55,990 nucleotides of DNA from an uncultured Actinomycetes bacterium. GTDB taxonomy: Bacteria > Actinomycetota > Actinomycetes > Nanopelagicales > Nanopelagicaceae. Shown here one piece after another: positions 7,801 through 15,337 of the stretch. The stretch is taken from NCBI GenBank assembly GCA_903834705.1, contig CAILKF010000042.1:1-55990 (forward strand), written 5' to 3'. The notes beneath the pieces are model-generated. The model was not told the DNA's origin. It made no database searches and worked only from the letters and a program-made list of their open reading frames with translations. Position 1 is the stretch's first letter. Each line of letters starts with the position of its first letter. The position numbers and the translations under genes were made by a program.

Positions 7801-8290
7801 TCAGTTACATTTTGGTTTTGCTCCTCCATCTCTTATTCCTAGCGGACTTCCTGATTTGCATGATTACGAACGCGTTCGCCATGAAGTGAAGTATTTGGGT
7901 ATGGAAATTTCACATCATATGCTCGAGTTCTATGCCACTTTCCTCAACGAGATTGGTGCGGTCAAGTCATCTGATCTTCTTAGCCAGCGCTCTAACGCAT
8001 CGGTCTTGGTTGCTGGAGTCAAAGTGGCACTACAGACTCCGCCAGTGCGTTCTGGCAAACGCGTTCTTTTTCTCACTATCGACGACGGCTATGGCTGTAA
8101 TGATTTAACTTTCTTTACTGATGTGCAGAAAGAATATGCAGGAGTACTTTTCAACTCATCGCTATTTCTAGCTAGAGGGCACGTGCGCCGAACTGGACCA
8201 CGCGGGGTTTCTCTCCGTGCGACAGGGGCATGGGAATTACGCGCTGCTTACGAAAAATGGTTGGCAAGTAGAAGTACGCTCGTAACGTGA
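4868..8290 (+). CDS. dnaE2: error-prone DNA polymerase III alpha, DnaE2/ImuC
   Basis: A 1140-aa C-family polymerase of DnaE2 size. Order of parts: PHP domain (1-270), polymerase palm with ARGSGAGSLICHLLGIS (about 397-413) and the acidic motif LPDIDIDVESARR (about 436-448), thumb/fingers with FHEQVMKIISIMTG, then helix-hairpin-helix and OB parts to the C terminus. It copies damaged DNA during the SOS response. The PHP site is degenerate: HLRTHS has Arg13 where metal-binding PHPs have His, and LTDRDG has Arg47 for His. The replicative DnaE1 in this window keeps both. ATG 4868 overlaps the previous stop; ATG 4883 is an alternative. It lies under the LexA box and overlaps dinB. Confidence 0.93.
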   Translation: MRSTSMNTFIHLRTHSAYSFKYGTTQPRDLVARASEYQMPALALTDRDGLAGAIRFAQSCVDYGVAPIIGINIAIDLESTLFTKEAKNLPRITLLAHGDGGWSSLCRLVSSLHTYQPSRQTFNQSSHHGNGVLQRSTTPILTLDFLDRFSEYSTNLLAIHGPESSVGIALGRRRPDIARQTFAQLREYFAANAIECVSHLIAGDGPRSSTHAGRSLAFARDNDIDAVITNAVRMREREDAPIADILDSARQLTPLHARHIERKNAEAFLKSTQEMFAVAQEIAHVAGERNPSQLLATTQEWAERAILSPTRDIGLGGIHLPEPSVVGASSQKEMQSLLRQRSQAGMNWRYSDSATIAKAHERLDEELATVATLGYESYFLTVADISDMARSAGIRVAARGSGAGSLICHLLGISGVDPLRHGLLMERFCSPLRRALPDIDIDVESARRLEIYDLVFKRYGDPQWSNPGNLSRCATVAMVDTYRARHAIRDTGAALGMSGMEIDLIAKSLPHVRARHISKALANLPELQGLNLSSSLTAMVLAMAERLDGLPRHLAMHPCAIVLSDSGFLDRVPLQVNASGYPMVEFDKDDVEAVGLLKLDILGVRMQSTIAYAVSEIERTENKVIDIDAVALDDGPTFDLIKSTRTLGIFQVESPGQRELVGKLAPETFADLIVDISLFRPGPVKSDMISPFLSARHGWSQAQIIHPDLYETLHETQGVVVFHEQVMKIISIMTGISLAEADEKRRALGEPENQQEICDWFYPSALARGYDQAVVSQIWEVLRAFASFGFCKAHAAAFALPTYQSAWLKAHHPAAFVAGVLTHDPGMYPKRLILDDARQMGVTILGLDVNASSASYRVEEVDAQSARTPVALIDTRSTGVSLVSPDARGQGIRISFADVAGISGGEVESIIAGQPYADLGDFYLRSGASFPTTERLILIGAFDLLHKIGSSEKKTNRRDLLLHLNDLHRSPDRSPGGAQLHFGFAPPSLIPSGLPDLHDYERVRHEVKYLGMEISHHMLEFYATFLNEIGAVKSSDLLSQRSNASVLVAGVKVALQTPPVRSGKRVLFLTIDDGYGCNDLTFFTDVQKEYAGVLFNSSLFLARGHVRRTGPRGVSLRATGAWELRAAYEKWLASRSTLVT

Positions 8291-9450
8291 GCGCTTCAAC
8301 AATTCTCCATGTAGATATGGATGCTTTCTTTGCCTCCGTTGCAGAGCACGATGATCCAACTCTTAAAGGTAAAGCCGTAGTTATAGGCACAGGCGTTCGT
8401 TCAGTGGTGAGCTCTGCCAATTACCTAGCTCGTACTTTTGGTATTCATGCAGCGATGCCAGTAAGTAAAGCAAAACGTCTTGCACCCCATGCCGTATTCG
8501 TTGCACCAAATATGGCTCGCTATAGCGAGGTCTCACACAAGATCATGGAGATATTTCACCAGTACACGCCACTAGTTGAGCCACTTTCCCTAGACGAAGC
8601 ATTTCTTGATGTGACTGGCTCTCAGCGCCTACTTGGTTCTGGTCGCACAATTGCAGAAGCGATAAGAGCGCAAGTAGAAGCCCAAGAAGGAATTACATGT
8701 TCGGTCGGAATTGCTTCATCAAAATTTATTGCAAAACTTGCATCCGGCCGGTGTAAACCAAATGGAATTTTAGAAATTCCCGACGATCGCATTTTGGGTT
8801 TCTTACATCCATTGCCAGTATCTGCAATGTGGGGAGTCGGCCCTAGGACTCAAGAAGAGTTAGAGCGCCTTGGGCTCTTCACTGTGGCCGATATTGCTAA
8901 TACTCCACGCGCGACTTTGATACGAGCGCTCGGTGAAGCAGCAGGAAGTTCATTGCACGAACTGGCCTGGGCGCGCGACTACCGAGAAGTTGTTACAGAT
9001 GACCCCGATAAGAGCATCAGTTCAGCTGTCACATTTGATCGAGACATAGATGACCCCGAAGTGCTTTTGCAAGAGTTGTTGAGAATGACGGAGAAAGTTG
9101 CATCACGATTGCGCGAAAAAAATTACTTTGCTAAAACAATCAGCATAAAAATTCGTTACGCAGATTTCGCAACTATCAGCCGAAGTAAAACTGTGCCAAT
9201 GGCAATTGATAGCACCCACGATATTTATGAAGTTGTAAAGACTTTATTCATAGCGCTAAAACTCAACGGCGCACGTTTACGCTTAGTAAGTGTCAATGTG
9301 GAAAATTTCTCGGATGAAGCACCTATTCAATTGGAGCTGGGAGCACGTGAGAAAGGCTGGCGCGAGGCGGACAGCGCAGTAGATAAGGCTCAAGCCCGTT
9401 TTGGCTCGGGAAGCGTTCGCCCCGGGCGCCTTATTGAGCCTGAAGAGTGA
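8287..9450 (+). CDS. dinB: Y-family DNA polymerase IV (DinB), catalytically intact
   Basis: A 387-aa Y-family polymerase. Catalytic carboxylates are present: HVDMDAFFAS (Asp10, Asp12) and SLDEAFLDVT (Asp103, Glu104), with the finger signature SSANYLART and the helix-hairpin-helix MWGVGPRTQEELERLGL. Near the end, QLELGAREKGW resembles the clamp-binding and linker region of actinobacterial DinB. The GTG start at 8287 overlaps the dnaE2 stop (GTGA), so the two are translationally coupled. In the usual ImuA'-ImuB-DnaE2 mutasome the Y-family partner ImuB has lost these carboxylates; here the partner is an active-looking Pol IV. Confidence 0.93.
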   Translation: MSASTILHVDMDAFFASVAEHDDPTLKGKAVVIGTGVRSVVSSANYLARTFGIHAAMPVSKAKRLAPHAVFVAPNMARYSEVSHKIMEIFHQYTPLVEPLSLDEAFLDVTGSQRLLGSGRTIAEAIRAQVEAQEGITCSVGIASSKFIAKLASGRCKPNGILEIPDDRILGFLHPLPVSAMWGVGPRTQEELERLGLFTVADIANTPRATLIRALGEAAGSSLHELAWARDYREVVTDDPDKSISSAVTFDRDIDDPEVLLQELLRMTEKVASRLREKNYFAKTISIKIRYADFATISRSKTVPMAIDSTHDIYEVVKTLFIALKLNGARLRLVSVNVENFSDEAPIQLELGAREKGWREADSAVDKAQARFGSGSVRPGRLIEPEE

Positions 9451-9488
9451 GAATTCTCGGCGTTTTCTAGGTATGCACGGGTGACAAT

Positions 9489-9509
9489 TGTGTTCTATTG
9501 TGTGTTCTA
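9489..9509 (+). repeat. 9-bp direct repeat before DUF3040, possible operator
   Basis: TGTGTTCTA occurs at 9489-9497 and again at 9501-9509 with TTG between (12-base period, just over one helix turn). It lies in the 101-base space between dinB and the DUF3040 gene, about 43 bases upstream of that gene's start, where a promoter should be. I cannot name a regulator. Confidence 0.4.
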
Positions 9510-9551
9510 GAGCGGTGAAAGTAGTATCCGCAGACGAAAGGGGGAGTACAC

Positions 9552-9905
9552 GTGCCACTATCTGATCACGAAAGAGCTCTCTTGTCCGAGATGGAGCAAG
9601 CGCTCTCGGCTGATGACCCCCGCCTAGTTTCGGCTCTGACTGGCACACGCCTTTACCCTGGTCGTCCTCGCATCCTGACTGGGTTAGCTCTTGTGGTGAG
9701 TGGCCTGGTTATCCTCTTTGCTGGCTTGATTATCAAGACGCCAGCACTTGGCATCGTCGGCTTCATGATTTCCCTCGTCGGCCTCATCTCAGTTATTAGC
9801 GGATTTTCAGGCATGAGCACCTTGCGTGCGCCTAAGAAAGCGCGCAAACCTAAATTTGGTTCCCGCCTTGAAGACCGCTGGGAGCGTCGCAACTTCGATC
9901 GCTAA
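9552..9905 (+). CDS. DUF3040 membrane protein
   Basis: A 117-aa actinobacterial protein of the DUF3040 family. The N terminus LSDHERALLSEMEQALSADD (residues 3-22) is the family signature, followed by two close membrane helices (about 40-60 and 65-85) and a basic cytoplasmic tail. Function is unknown; the gene is commonly placed just before mraZ in actinobacteria. The start is GTG 9552, with AAAGGGGG 7-8 bases upstream. A hairpin terminator follows, so it is likely a separate transcript from mraZ. Confidence 0.85.
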   Translation: MPLSDHERALLSEMEQALSADDPRLVSALTGTRLYPGRPRILTGLALVVSGLVILFAGLIIKTPALGIVGFMISLVGLISVISGFSGMSTLRAPKKARKPKFGSRLEDRWERRNFDR

Positions 9906-9927
9906 CTCCTAAGCCCCACCCAAAGCC

Positions 9928-9949
9928 GACCCTGTGAGGGTCTTTTTTT
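9928..9949 (+). terminator. intrinsic terminator after DUF3040
   Basis: GACCCT (9928-9933), loop GTG, AGGGTC (9937-9942), followed by seven T (9943-9949). A short stem but a perfect U tract. Confidence 0.8.
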
Positions 9950-9973
9950 ATGCCCAAAATCCGCCTCCATCCA

Positions 9974-10050
9974 TGGGGAAGTTAGGGGGCCAAAAGGGGG
10001 AAAAGGGGAGAAAGGTGGTTGAAAAGGGGGAGAAATGGAGTAAAGTGGGG
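9974..10050 (+). promoter_or_regulatory. array of about eight G-tracts, likely MraZ operator
   Basis: Blocks of G (TGGGG, AGGGGG, AGGGGG, AGGGG, GGTGG, AGGGGG, TGG, GTGGGG) start at 9975, 9985, 9996, 10005, 10014, 10026, 10037 and 10047. Steps are 9-12 bases, average about 10, so all face one side of the helix. Escherichia coli MraZ binds three or so TGGGN direct repeats with 10-base spacing upstream of its own gene. The position directly before mraZ makes autoregulation likely. The coding strand could also form G-quadruplexes. Only the identity of the binding protein is inferred. Confidence 0.65.
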
Positions 10051-10088
10051 AATTATCACTCTGGAACCTGGGGAAGGGGGCCAGCTAC

Positions 10089-10520
10089 ATGTTTCTTGGC
10101 ACCCATGAACCTCGCCTTGATGAAAAAGGCCGACTCATACTTCCTGCGAAATTTCGCGATGAACTTTCACCAGGTTTAGTAATAACTAAAGGACAAGAAA
10201 GATGTCTTTATGTTTTTCCTGCAAGTGAATTTGCATCAATAACACAATCGCTAAAACAAGCGCCAGTCACTGCTAAAGGCGCTCGCGATTACATGCGCGT
10301 TATGTATGCCGGCGCACACGATGAAATTCCAGATCGTCAAGGTCGCATAACAATTCCGCAAAGTCTTCGTACATATGCAGCGTTAGAAAAAGATTGCGTA
10401 GTTATTGGCGCAAATACAAGCGTTGAAATTTGGGATGCAACTTCATGGAACGAATATCTCGCAGATCGCGAGAAGGGTTTCGCGGAAGTTTCAGAGGAGG
10501 TATTCCCAGGTCTGTTTTAA
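10089..10520 (+). CDS. mraZ: MraZ, transcriptional regulator of the dcw cluster
   Basis: A 143-aa protein with two AbrB-like SpoVT swapped-hairpin halves. The first is [20 protein letters not shown] (residues 2-21). The second carries [13 protein letters not shown] (about 82-94). DxKGRxxxPxxxR is the DNA-binding signature in each half. MraZ forms rings that bind direct G-rich repeats in its own promoter. GAAGGGGG lies about 8-9 bases before the ATG at 10089. Two upstream ATG codons in other frames were not used. Confidence 0.96.
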   Translation: MFLGTHEPRLDEKGRLILPAKFRDELSPGLVITKGQERCLYVFPASEFASITQSLKQAPVTAKGARDYMRVMYAGAHDEIPDRQGRITIPQSLRTYAALEKDCVVIGANTSVEIWDATSWNEYLADREKGFAEVSEEVFPGLF

Positions 10521-10546
10521 AAATTAACACAACTGAATATGAGTGG

Positions 10547-10642
10547 CTATCTCTTGTGGCCACCGCCGACCTAACGAAGCGGCGCCCCTTCCCCGGCGCC
10601 GCTACACAAGTTCCGTCGGCCGGCGGTGACCAGAGGAGATAG
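10547..10642 (+). ncRNA. structured rsmH leader RNA, matches the mraW RNA motif
   Basis: Between mraZ and rsmH the GC content jumps and nested complementary arms appear. CTATCTC (10547-10553) pairs with GAGATAG (10636-10642). CACCGCCG (10561-10568) pairs with CGGCGGTG (10621-10628). AGCGGCGCC (10578-10586) pairs with GGCGCCGCT (10595-10603) over loop CCTTCCCC. CTTGTG (10553-10558) can also pair with CACAAG (10605-10610), which would cross the second helix and make a pseudoknot. A conserved cis-acting mraW motif is known from actinobacterial leaders of this gene; position and shape agree. Its ligand or partner is not known to me. Confidence 0.75.
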
Positions 10643-10693
10643 GGACGAACAGTTCTAGCAATACACGTAGTACCACGATGAAAGGGGGAGAAG

Positions 10694-11665
10694 ATGTCAG
10701 GAAGCACTCAAGAACGTATCGGCGATAAACATATTTCCGTAATGCTTGATCGTTGCGTTGCACTTCTCTCACCTGCAATTGAGTCAGTGGAAAATCCTGT
10801 AATTCTTGACGCAACACTTGGCCTTGGTGGTCATTCAGAAGCGATATTGAGAAAGCACTCAAATGTTGTTGTAATAGGGATTGATAGAGACCCCGAAGCG
10901 ATCTCCTTAGCTTCAAAGCGATTAGCGCCATTTGGCAATCGTTTCAAAGCAATTCATGCTGTTTACGACCAACTACTTTCGGTTATTGCAGAGTGTGGAT
11001 ATACCAAGGTCAACGGGATACTTTTTGATTTAGGAATTTCATCTATGCAGGTCGATGAAAATCAACGTGGTTTTTCTTATTCGCAAGATGCCCCTCTTGA
11101 TATGCGCATGGACCGTAGTGGCGGTTTATCGGCTTCAGACATTCTCAATACCTATAGTCGCGAAGAGCTCATCTCAATTCTTCGCAATTTTGGTGAAGAG
11201 CGTTTTGCTCCAAGAATTGTTGATGCAATTATCCGAGAGCGTGAAATCGCACCGCTTAACTCCACAACATTCTTGGCCGAGCTAGTTAAAGCAAATATTC
11301 CAGCTGCCACTCGCCGTACCGGAGGCAATCCAGCAAAGCGTACTTTCCAAGCACTGCGTATTGCAGTCAACGACGAACTAGGCGCTCTTAGTAGGGCAAT
11401 GCCAGATTCACTAGAGGCCTTGGCAGTCGGAGGACGAATTGTTGTCATGTCTTTCCAATCACTCGAAGATCGCATCGTCAAAGAGGTTTTTGTTAAGGCG
11501 TGCACCTCTTTAACGCCACGAGATTTGCCCGTCGAACTTCCACAGTTTGCTGCCAAGTTCTCATTCGTGATTAAGAACAGTGAAACTCCAACACAGTCAG
11601 AGATTGAACAGAATTCCAGAGCGCAATCGGTGCGTCTGCGCGCAATTGAAAGAGTGGCCGCATAA
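10694..11665 (+). CDS. rsmH: 16S rRNA m4C1402 N4-methyltransferase RsmH (MraW)
   Basis: A 323-aa SAM-dependent methyltransferase. Motifs are HISVMLDRCVALL (start of the domain), the SAM loop LDATLGLGGHSEAIL (about 32-46), IGIDRDPEAI (about 55-64), and FDLGISSMQVD plus FSYSQDAPLDMRMD. It methylates N4 of C1402 in the ribosomal P site. The ATG at 10694 has a strong site, AAAGGGGGAG, at 10681-10690. The stop overlaps the ftsL start (TAATG). Confidence 0.97.
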   Translation: MSGSTQERIGDKHISVMLDRCVALLSPAIESVENPVILDATLGLGGHSEAILRKHSNVVVIGIDRDPEAISLASKRLAPFGNRFKAIHAVYDQLLSVIAECGYTKVNGILFDLGISSMQVDENQRGFSYSQDAPLDMRMDRSGGLSASDILNTYSREELISILRNFGEERFAPRIVDAIIREREIAPLNSTTFLAELVKANIPAATRRTGGNPAKRTFQALRIAVNDELGALSRAMPDSLEALAVGGRIVVMSFQSLEDRIVKEVFVKACTSLTPRDLPVELPQFAAKFSFVIKNSETPTQSEIEQNSRAQSVRLRAIERVAA

Positions 11666-12057
11666 TGGCAATAACTTCCTTCATACCAACAATTTCTCAT
11701 ACAAGAAATAAGGTTGCTCAAAAAGCTGCAAGGGCCGCTCTTTCTATAGCACCTGACGTTGCTCCAGGGCAAAAAGTTGGACAAGGTTATTTTGTTGCAT
11801 TTGTTTCAGGAATCGGTGTTCTAGGTTTACTCACACTTCTCATCATCAATACCCTTTCAGGCCAAGATGCGTTTCAACTACGGCACCTTCAATCATTAGC
11901 GACTGCACAAAGTGATCAACGCGAGGCCACCAATCGTGCTATTGCTCGCGTTTCATCTCCCGAGAGATTGGCATCTGTTGCGCACTCACTTGGAATGATC
12001 CCTTCGGTGAACCCAAACTTTTTAACAATCACTGATTCCGCGGAAAAGAAGGGCTAA
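11665..12057 (+). CDS. ftsL: FtsL-like divisome protein
   Basis: A 130-aa bitopic protein. An N-terminal cytoplasmic part is followed by one membrane helix at about residues 47-68 (VAFVSGIGVLGLLTLLIINT). The outer part is coiled-coil-like, with QLRHLQSLATAQSDQREATN, and a last motif SPERLASVAHSLGMIPSVNP is typical of FtsL/DivIC proteins. FtsL links FtsQ and FtsB to FtsW and FtsI at the septum. The gene's place between rsmH and ftsI is diagnostic, as the sequence itself is poorly conserved. Confidence 0.85.
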   Translation: MAITSFIPTISHTRNKVAQKAARAALSIAPDVAPGQKVGQGYFVAFVSGIGVLGLLTLLIINTLSGQDAFQLRHLQSLATAQSDQREATNRAIARVSSPERLASVAHSLGMIPSVNPNFLTITDSAEKKG

Positions 12058-12059
12058 TA

Positions 12060-13856
12060 ATGGGAAACTTCTCGCTAGCCCATCAAAGATTAAGAGTGCT
12101 CACAGCAATCTCCCTCGTTGTACTTATGTTATTTGCTTTGCGCCTAATTGATATTCAAGCAGTTCAAGCTCAGTCATATGCGCTACGTGCGTCCAATGAA
12201 ATGTCTCGAACGACAATTGCTCCGGCTTCGCGAGGAAGCATTACCGATGTCAATGGGACAGAATTTGCTCGCAGCGTTGCAGCTATCGATGTTGTAGTCG
12301 ATCAAAGTCTCATTAAAGATCCTCTCCAGGCTGCGAAAATTGCTGCCCCAATCTTGGGGATGACGGTGTCGGATGTGCAGAAACAAATCACGGGTAAGCG
12401 ACTATGGTGGCGGGTAGCTAGAAATGTAAAACCAGCAACATGGATGTCACTCAATAACGCTTTCACTCGCTATAACGCATCCCTTGATAAGGACCATCAA
12501 GACAAGCGAATTTTCGGATTTTTTGGTGAGCGGGTGTACACACGTGAATATCCTTCTGGATCTCTGATTGCGTCATTGGTGGGATTCGTAAATCAAGAAG
12601 GCGTGGGCGCTACAGGACTTGAATCAAGTATGAATTCGCAAATCTCGGGCACTGCCGGCAAATATATGTATGCCTATGGTTATGGAGCTCAAATTCCTGG
12701 GTCTCAGCAAGAACTTATTACCGCCAAATCTGGAACTACAGTCCGGTTGACTATTGATCGAGATGTGCAATGGGTTGCATCGCAAGCTATTTTACAAGCA
12801 GTAAAATCTGCGCATGCAATAAGTGGAACTGTCATTGTCATGGACCCTAAAACGGGACAGATATTGGCCCACGCAACTGCGCCAACATTTGATCCAAATA
12901 ATACAAAGAACGTTTCACTCGTTGCCATGAGGAATCCTTCGGTGCAAGACGTGTATGAGCCAGGTTCGACCGGAAAAGTTATGACAATGGCAGCAGCCAT
13001 TGAAGAAGGAAAAATCACCCCAACGAGTGTGTTCACAGTTCCATGGGCCTATAAAGTTTCTGACGTAGTTTTTCATGACCACGAGAAGCATGCGACAGAG
13101 AGATTGACTACTACGGGCATCTTGGCAGTTTCAAGCAATACCGGAACAATTCAAATTGGTGAACAAATGTCTCACAGCACTTTGTATAACTACTTAAGGT
13201 CATTTGGCATCGGAAGTAGCACGGGTTCTGGATTACCAGGCGAGTCTGCAGGTTTACTACCAGCACTTAAGGATTGGTCCGGAACAACTGCTCCTACTGT
13301 TGCATTTGGTCAGGGCTATTCACTCACTGCGATGCAAGCGACGAGTGTCTTTGCAACGATTGCCAATAATGGGGTTCGTGTTTCGCCAACCGTGGTGGCT
13401 GGAACAAGTGATGCGAGCGGACATTTTACGCCGTCCCCCACTCGTGAGAGCGTGAAAGTTGTTAGTCCAGAAACAGCAAAGATTATGCGAGCCATCATGG
13501 AAAGTGTTGTATCAGCAAATGGAACTGCTCCAGAAGCTGCTATTGAGGGATATCGCATTGCAGGTAAGACTGGTACTGCGATGCGCCATAACGATGCATG
13601 TAATTGTTACAGCGGTTACACCGCTTCCTTTATTGGTTTTGCTCCAGCGGATGCTCCTAGATTTGTTGTAAGTGTGACCATTCAAGGTCCGCAGGGAATC
13701 CATTGGGGCGGAACGCTCGGTGGCCCCGTATTCAAAAAGGTGATGTCTTTTGTACTTGCTACTAAACATATTTCTCCCACTACGACAACTTTGACTCCTT
13801 ATCCGCTTAATGAAAAGCAAGTTGCACGTGCAACAGTTAAAAAGGCCAAGGCTTAA
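12060..13856 (+). CDS. ftsI: septal peptidoglycan transpeptidase FtsI (PBP3)
   Basis: A 598-aa class B penicillin-binding protein: one N-terminal helix (about 13-33), a dimerisation domain (about 50-190), then the transpeptidase domain. Active-site motifs are STGK (Ser303, Lys306), SSN (358-360) and KTGT (503-506). It crosslinks new septal peptidoglycan outside the membrane, together with FtsW. No PASTA domain is present. ATG 12060 follows the ftsL stop by two bases with AAGAAGGG upstream. The end overlaps murE by one base. Confidence 0.96.
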   Translation: MGNFSLAHQRLRVLTAISLVVLMLFALRLIDIQAVQAQSYALRASNEMSRTTIAPASRGSITDVNGTEFARSVAAIDVVVDQSLIKDPLQAAKIAAPILGMTVSDVQKQITGKRLWWRVARNVKPATWMSLNNAFTRYNASLDKDHQDKRIFGFFGERVYTREYPSGSLIASLVGFVNQEGVGATGLESSMNSQISGTAGKYMYAYGYGAQIPGSQQELITAKSGTTVRLTIDRDVQWVASQAILQAVKSAHAISGTVIVMDPKTGQILAHATAPTFDPNNTKNVSLVAMRNPSVQDVYEPGSTGKVMTMAAAIEEGKITPTSVFTVPWAYKVSDVVFHDHEKHATERLTTTGILAVSSNTGTIQIGEQMSHSTLYNYLRSFGIGSSTGSGLPGESAGLLPALKDWSGTTAPTVAFGQGYSLTAMQATSVFATIANNGVRVSPTVVAGTSDASGHFTPSPTRESVKVVSPETAKIMRAIMESVVSANGTAPEAAIEGYRIAGKTGTAMRHNDACNCYSGYTASFIGFAPADAPRFVVSVTIQGPQGIHWGGTLGGPVFKKVMSFVLATKHISPTTTTLTPYPLNEKQVARATVKKAKA

Positions 13857-15337
13857 TGGAGCGGCCACTACTGACGACTACGCAGTCGTTGTCAGATATT
13901 GCTTCACTGGTGGGAAGTTCACTTTCTAGCCATGATTGCAAAATTACGGGCCTTACTAACAACAGCTCTGCAGTTGAACCTGGTGACATCTTTCTCGCAC
14001 TTCCAGGCGAAAAAGTACACGGTGCAAGTTTTGTTAAGGATGCGAAGAGTCGAGGCGCTGTTGCAGTTCTCACCGATAAAAAAGGTGCAGAATTAAGTCA
14101 AGATTTGCCCACAGTTGTTGTAGCAAATCCCCGTAAGTCTGCAGGGGATGTCAGCGCTTGGTTCTATTCAGAACCAATGCGTGATCTATTTAGCGTGGGA
14201 ATAACTGGAACAAACGGGAAAACTACAACAACAACACTTCTGCACCAGATTTGGATGGGGGCACATCGGGAAAGCGGACTCATCGGTACTGTTGAAACAC
14301 GAATAGGAACTGAAGTTTTGGCTAGCGCGAGAACAACTCCCGAGAGCTGCGATCTCCAGTCATTGATTGCGGTGATGAGAGAACGTCATCTGAGAAATGT
14401 TGCTGTAGAAGTTTCCAGTCACTCATTAACGTTGCATAGAATCCAAGGATCGCATTTCAATATTGTTGGCTTTACAAATCTGACGCAAGATCATTTGGAT
14501 TTCCATGTGGACATGGAAGATTACTATTTAGCGAAAAAGCAACTATTCACCTTTGAATTTGCAGATTTAGCCGTGATAAACATTGATACCGAAATCGGAT
14601 TGAGGCTTTCTAGAGAAATCGAATTGCCATTCCTTAGCTTGTCACGAACTTCGACATCTGCTGATTGGAGTTACCAGTCGGCCACTCCGACAAATCACGG
14701 TACGGAGATTTCTATTAGAGGAACTGGTGGAGTGTTAATCGAGGGAATTCTTCCGTTGCATGGTGAATTCAATTTGGACAATGCACTCATGGCGATTGCA
14801 ATCGCTGTACAAAGCGGTGTTGACCCTATTGAAATCGCAAGTTTGCTTCCGCAATTGAGAGGCGCGCAAGGACGATTTGAATCGGTCAATGTTGGGCAGC
14901 AGTTTCACTGTTTTGTAGATTATGCCCATACTCCCGACGCCGTAACTCAAGTACTAGATGCAGTTCGCTCCATGACGGCAGGGAAAGTTATCGGAGTTCT
15001 TGGTTGTGGGGGAGATCGCGATAAGAGCAAGCGTCACTTGATGGGTTTGGCGTTACTTCAAGGTTGTGATGTTGCAATTTTTACCAGCGACAATCCGCGC
15101 TCTGAAGATCCATCGGCGATCTTGAAAGAAATGGTCGGAGACAGACAAATTGTGGCTCCACATCATGTAATTGTTGATCGAAAACAAGCCATCGTCCAAG
15201 CGGTTAAATCTGCGTCAAGTCAAGATGTAATTATTGTCTTGGGCAAAGGACACGAGAACGGTCAAGAAATTTCTGGAGTTCAGTACCCCTTTGATGATCG
15301 CCTAGAGCTTGCCTCCGCGATTGAGAGCAATTCATGA
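13856..15337 (+). CDS. murE: UDP-MurNAc-tripeptide synthetase MurE, meso-DAP type
   Basis: A 493-aa Mur ligase: N-terminal UDP-binding domain, ATP loop GITGTNGKTTTTTLL (about 119-133), central domain with VEVSSHSL, and a C-terminal domain. The motif TSDNPRSEDP carries DNPR, the signature of enzymes that add meso-diaminopimelate rather than lysine. It acts in the cytoplasm on UDP-MurNAc-L-Ala-D-Glu. ATG 13856 overlaps the ftsI stop; the stop overlaps murF (ATGA). Confidence 0.96.
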   Translation: MERPLLTTTQSLSDIASLVGSSLSSHDCKITGLTNNSSAVEPGDIFLALPGEKVHGASFVKDAKSRGAVAVLTDKKGAELSQDLPTVVVANPRKSAGDVSAWFYSEPMRDLFSVGITGTNGKTTTTTLLHQIWMGAHRESGLIGTVETRIGTEVLASARTTPESCDLQSLIAVMRERHLRNVAVEVSSHSLTLHRIQGSHFNIVGFTNLTQDHLDFHVDMEDYYLAKKQLFTFEFADLAVINIDTEIGLRLSREIELPFLSLSRTSTSADWSYQSATPTNHGTEISIRGTGGVLIEGILPLHGEFNLDNALMAIAIAVQSGVDPIEIASLLPQLRGAQGRFESVNVGQQFHCFVDYAHTPDAVTQVLDAVRSMTAGKVIGVLGCGGDRDKSKRHLMGLALLQGCDVAIFTSDNPRSEDPSAILKEMVGDRQIVAPHHVIVDRKQAIVQAVKSASSQDVIIVLGKGHENGQEISGVQYPFDDRLELASAIESNS

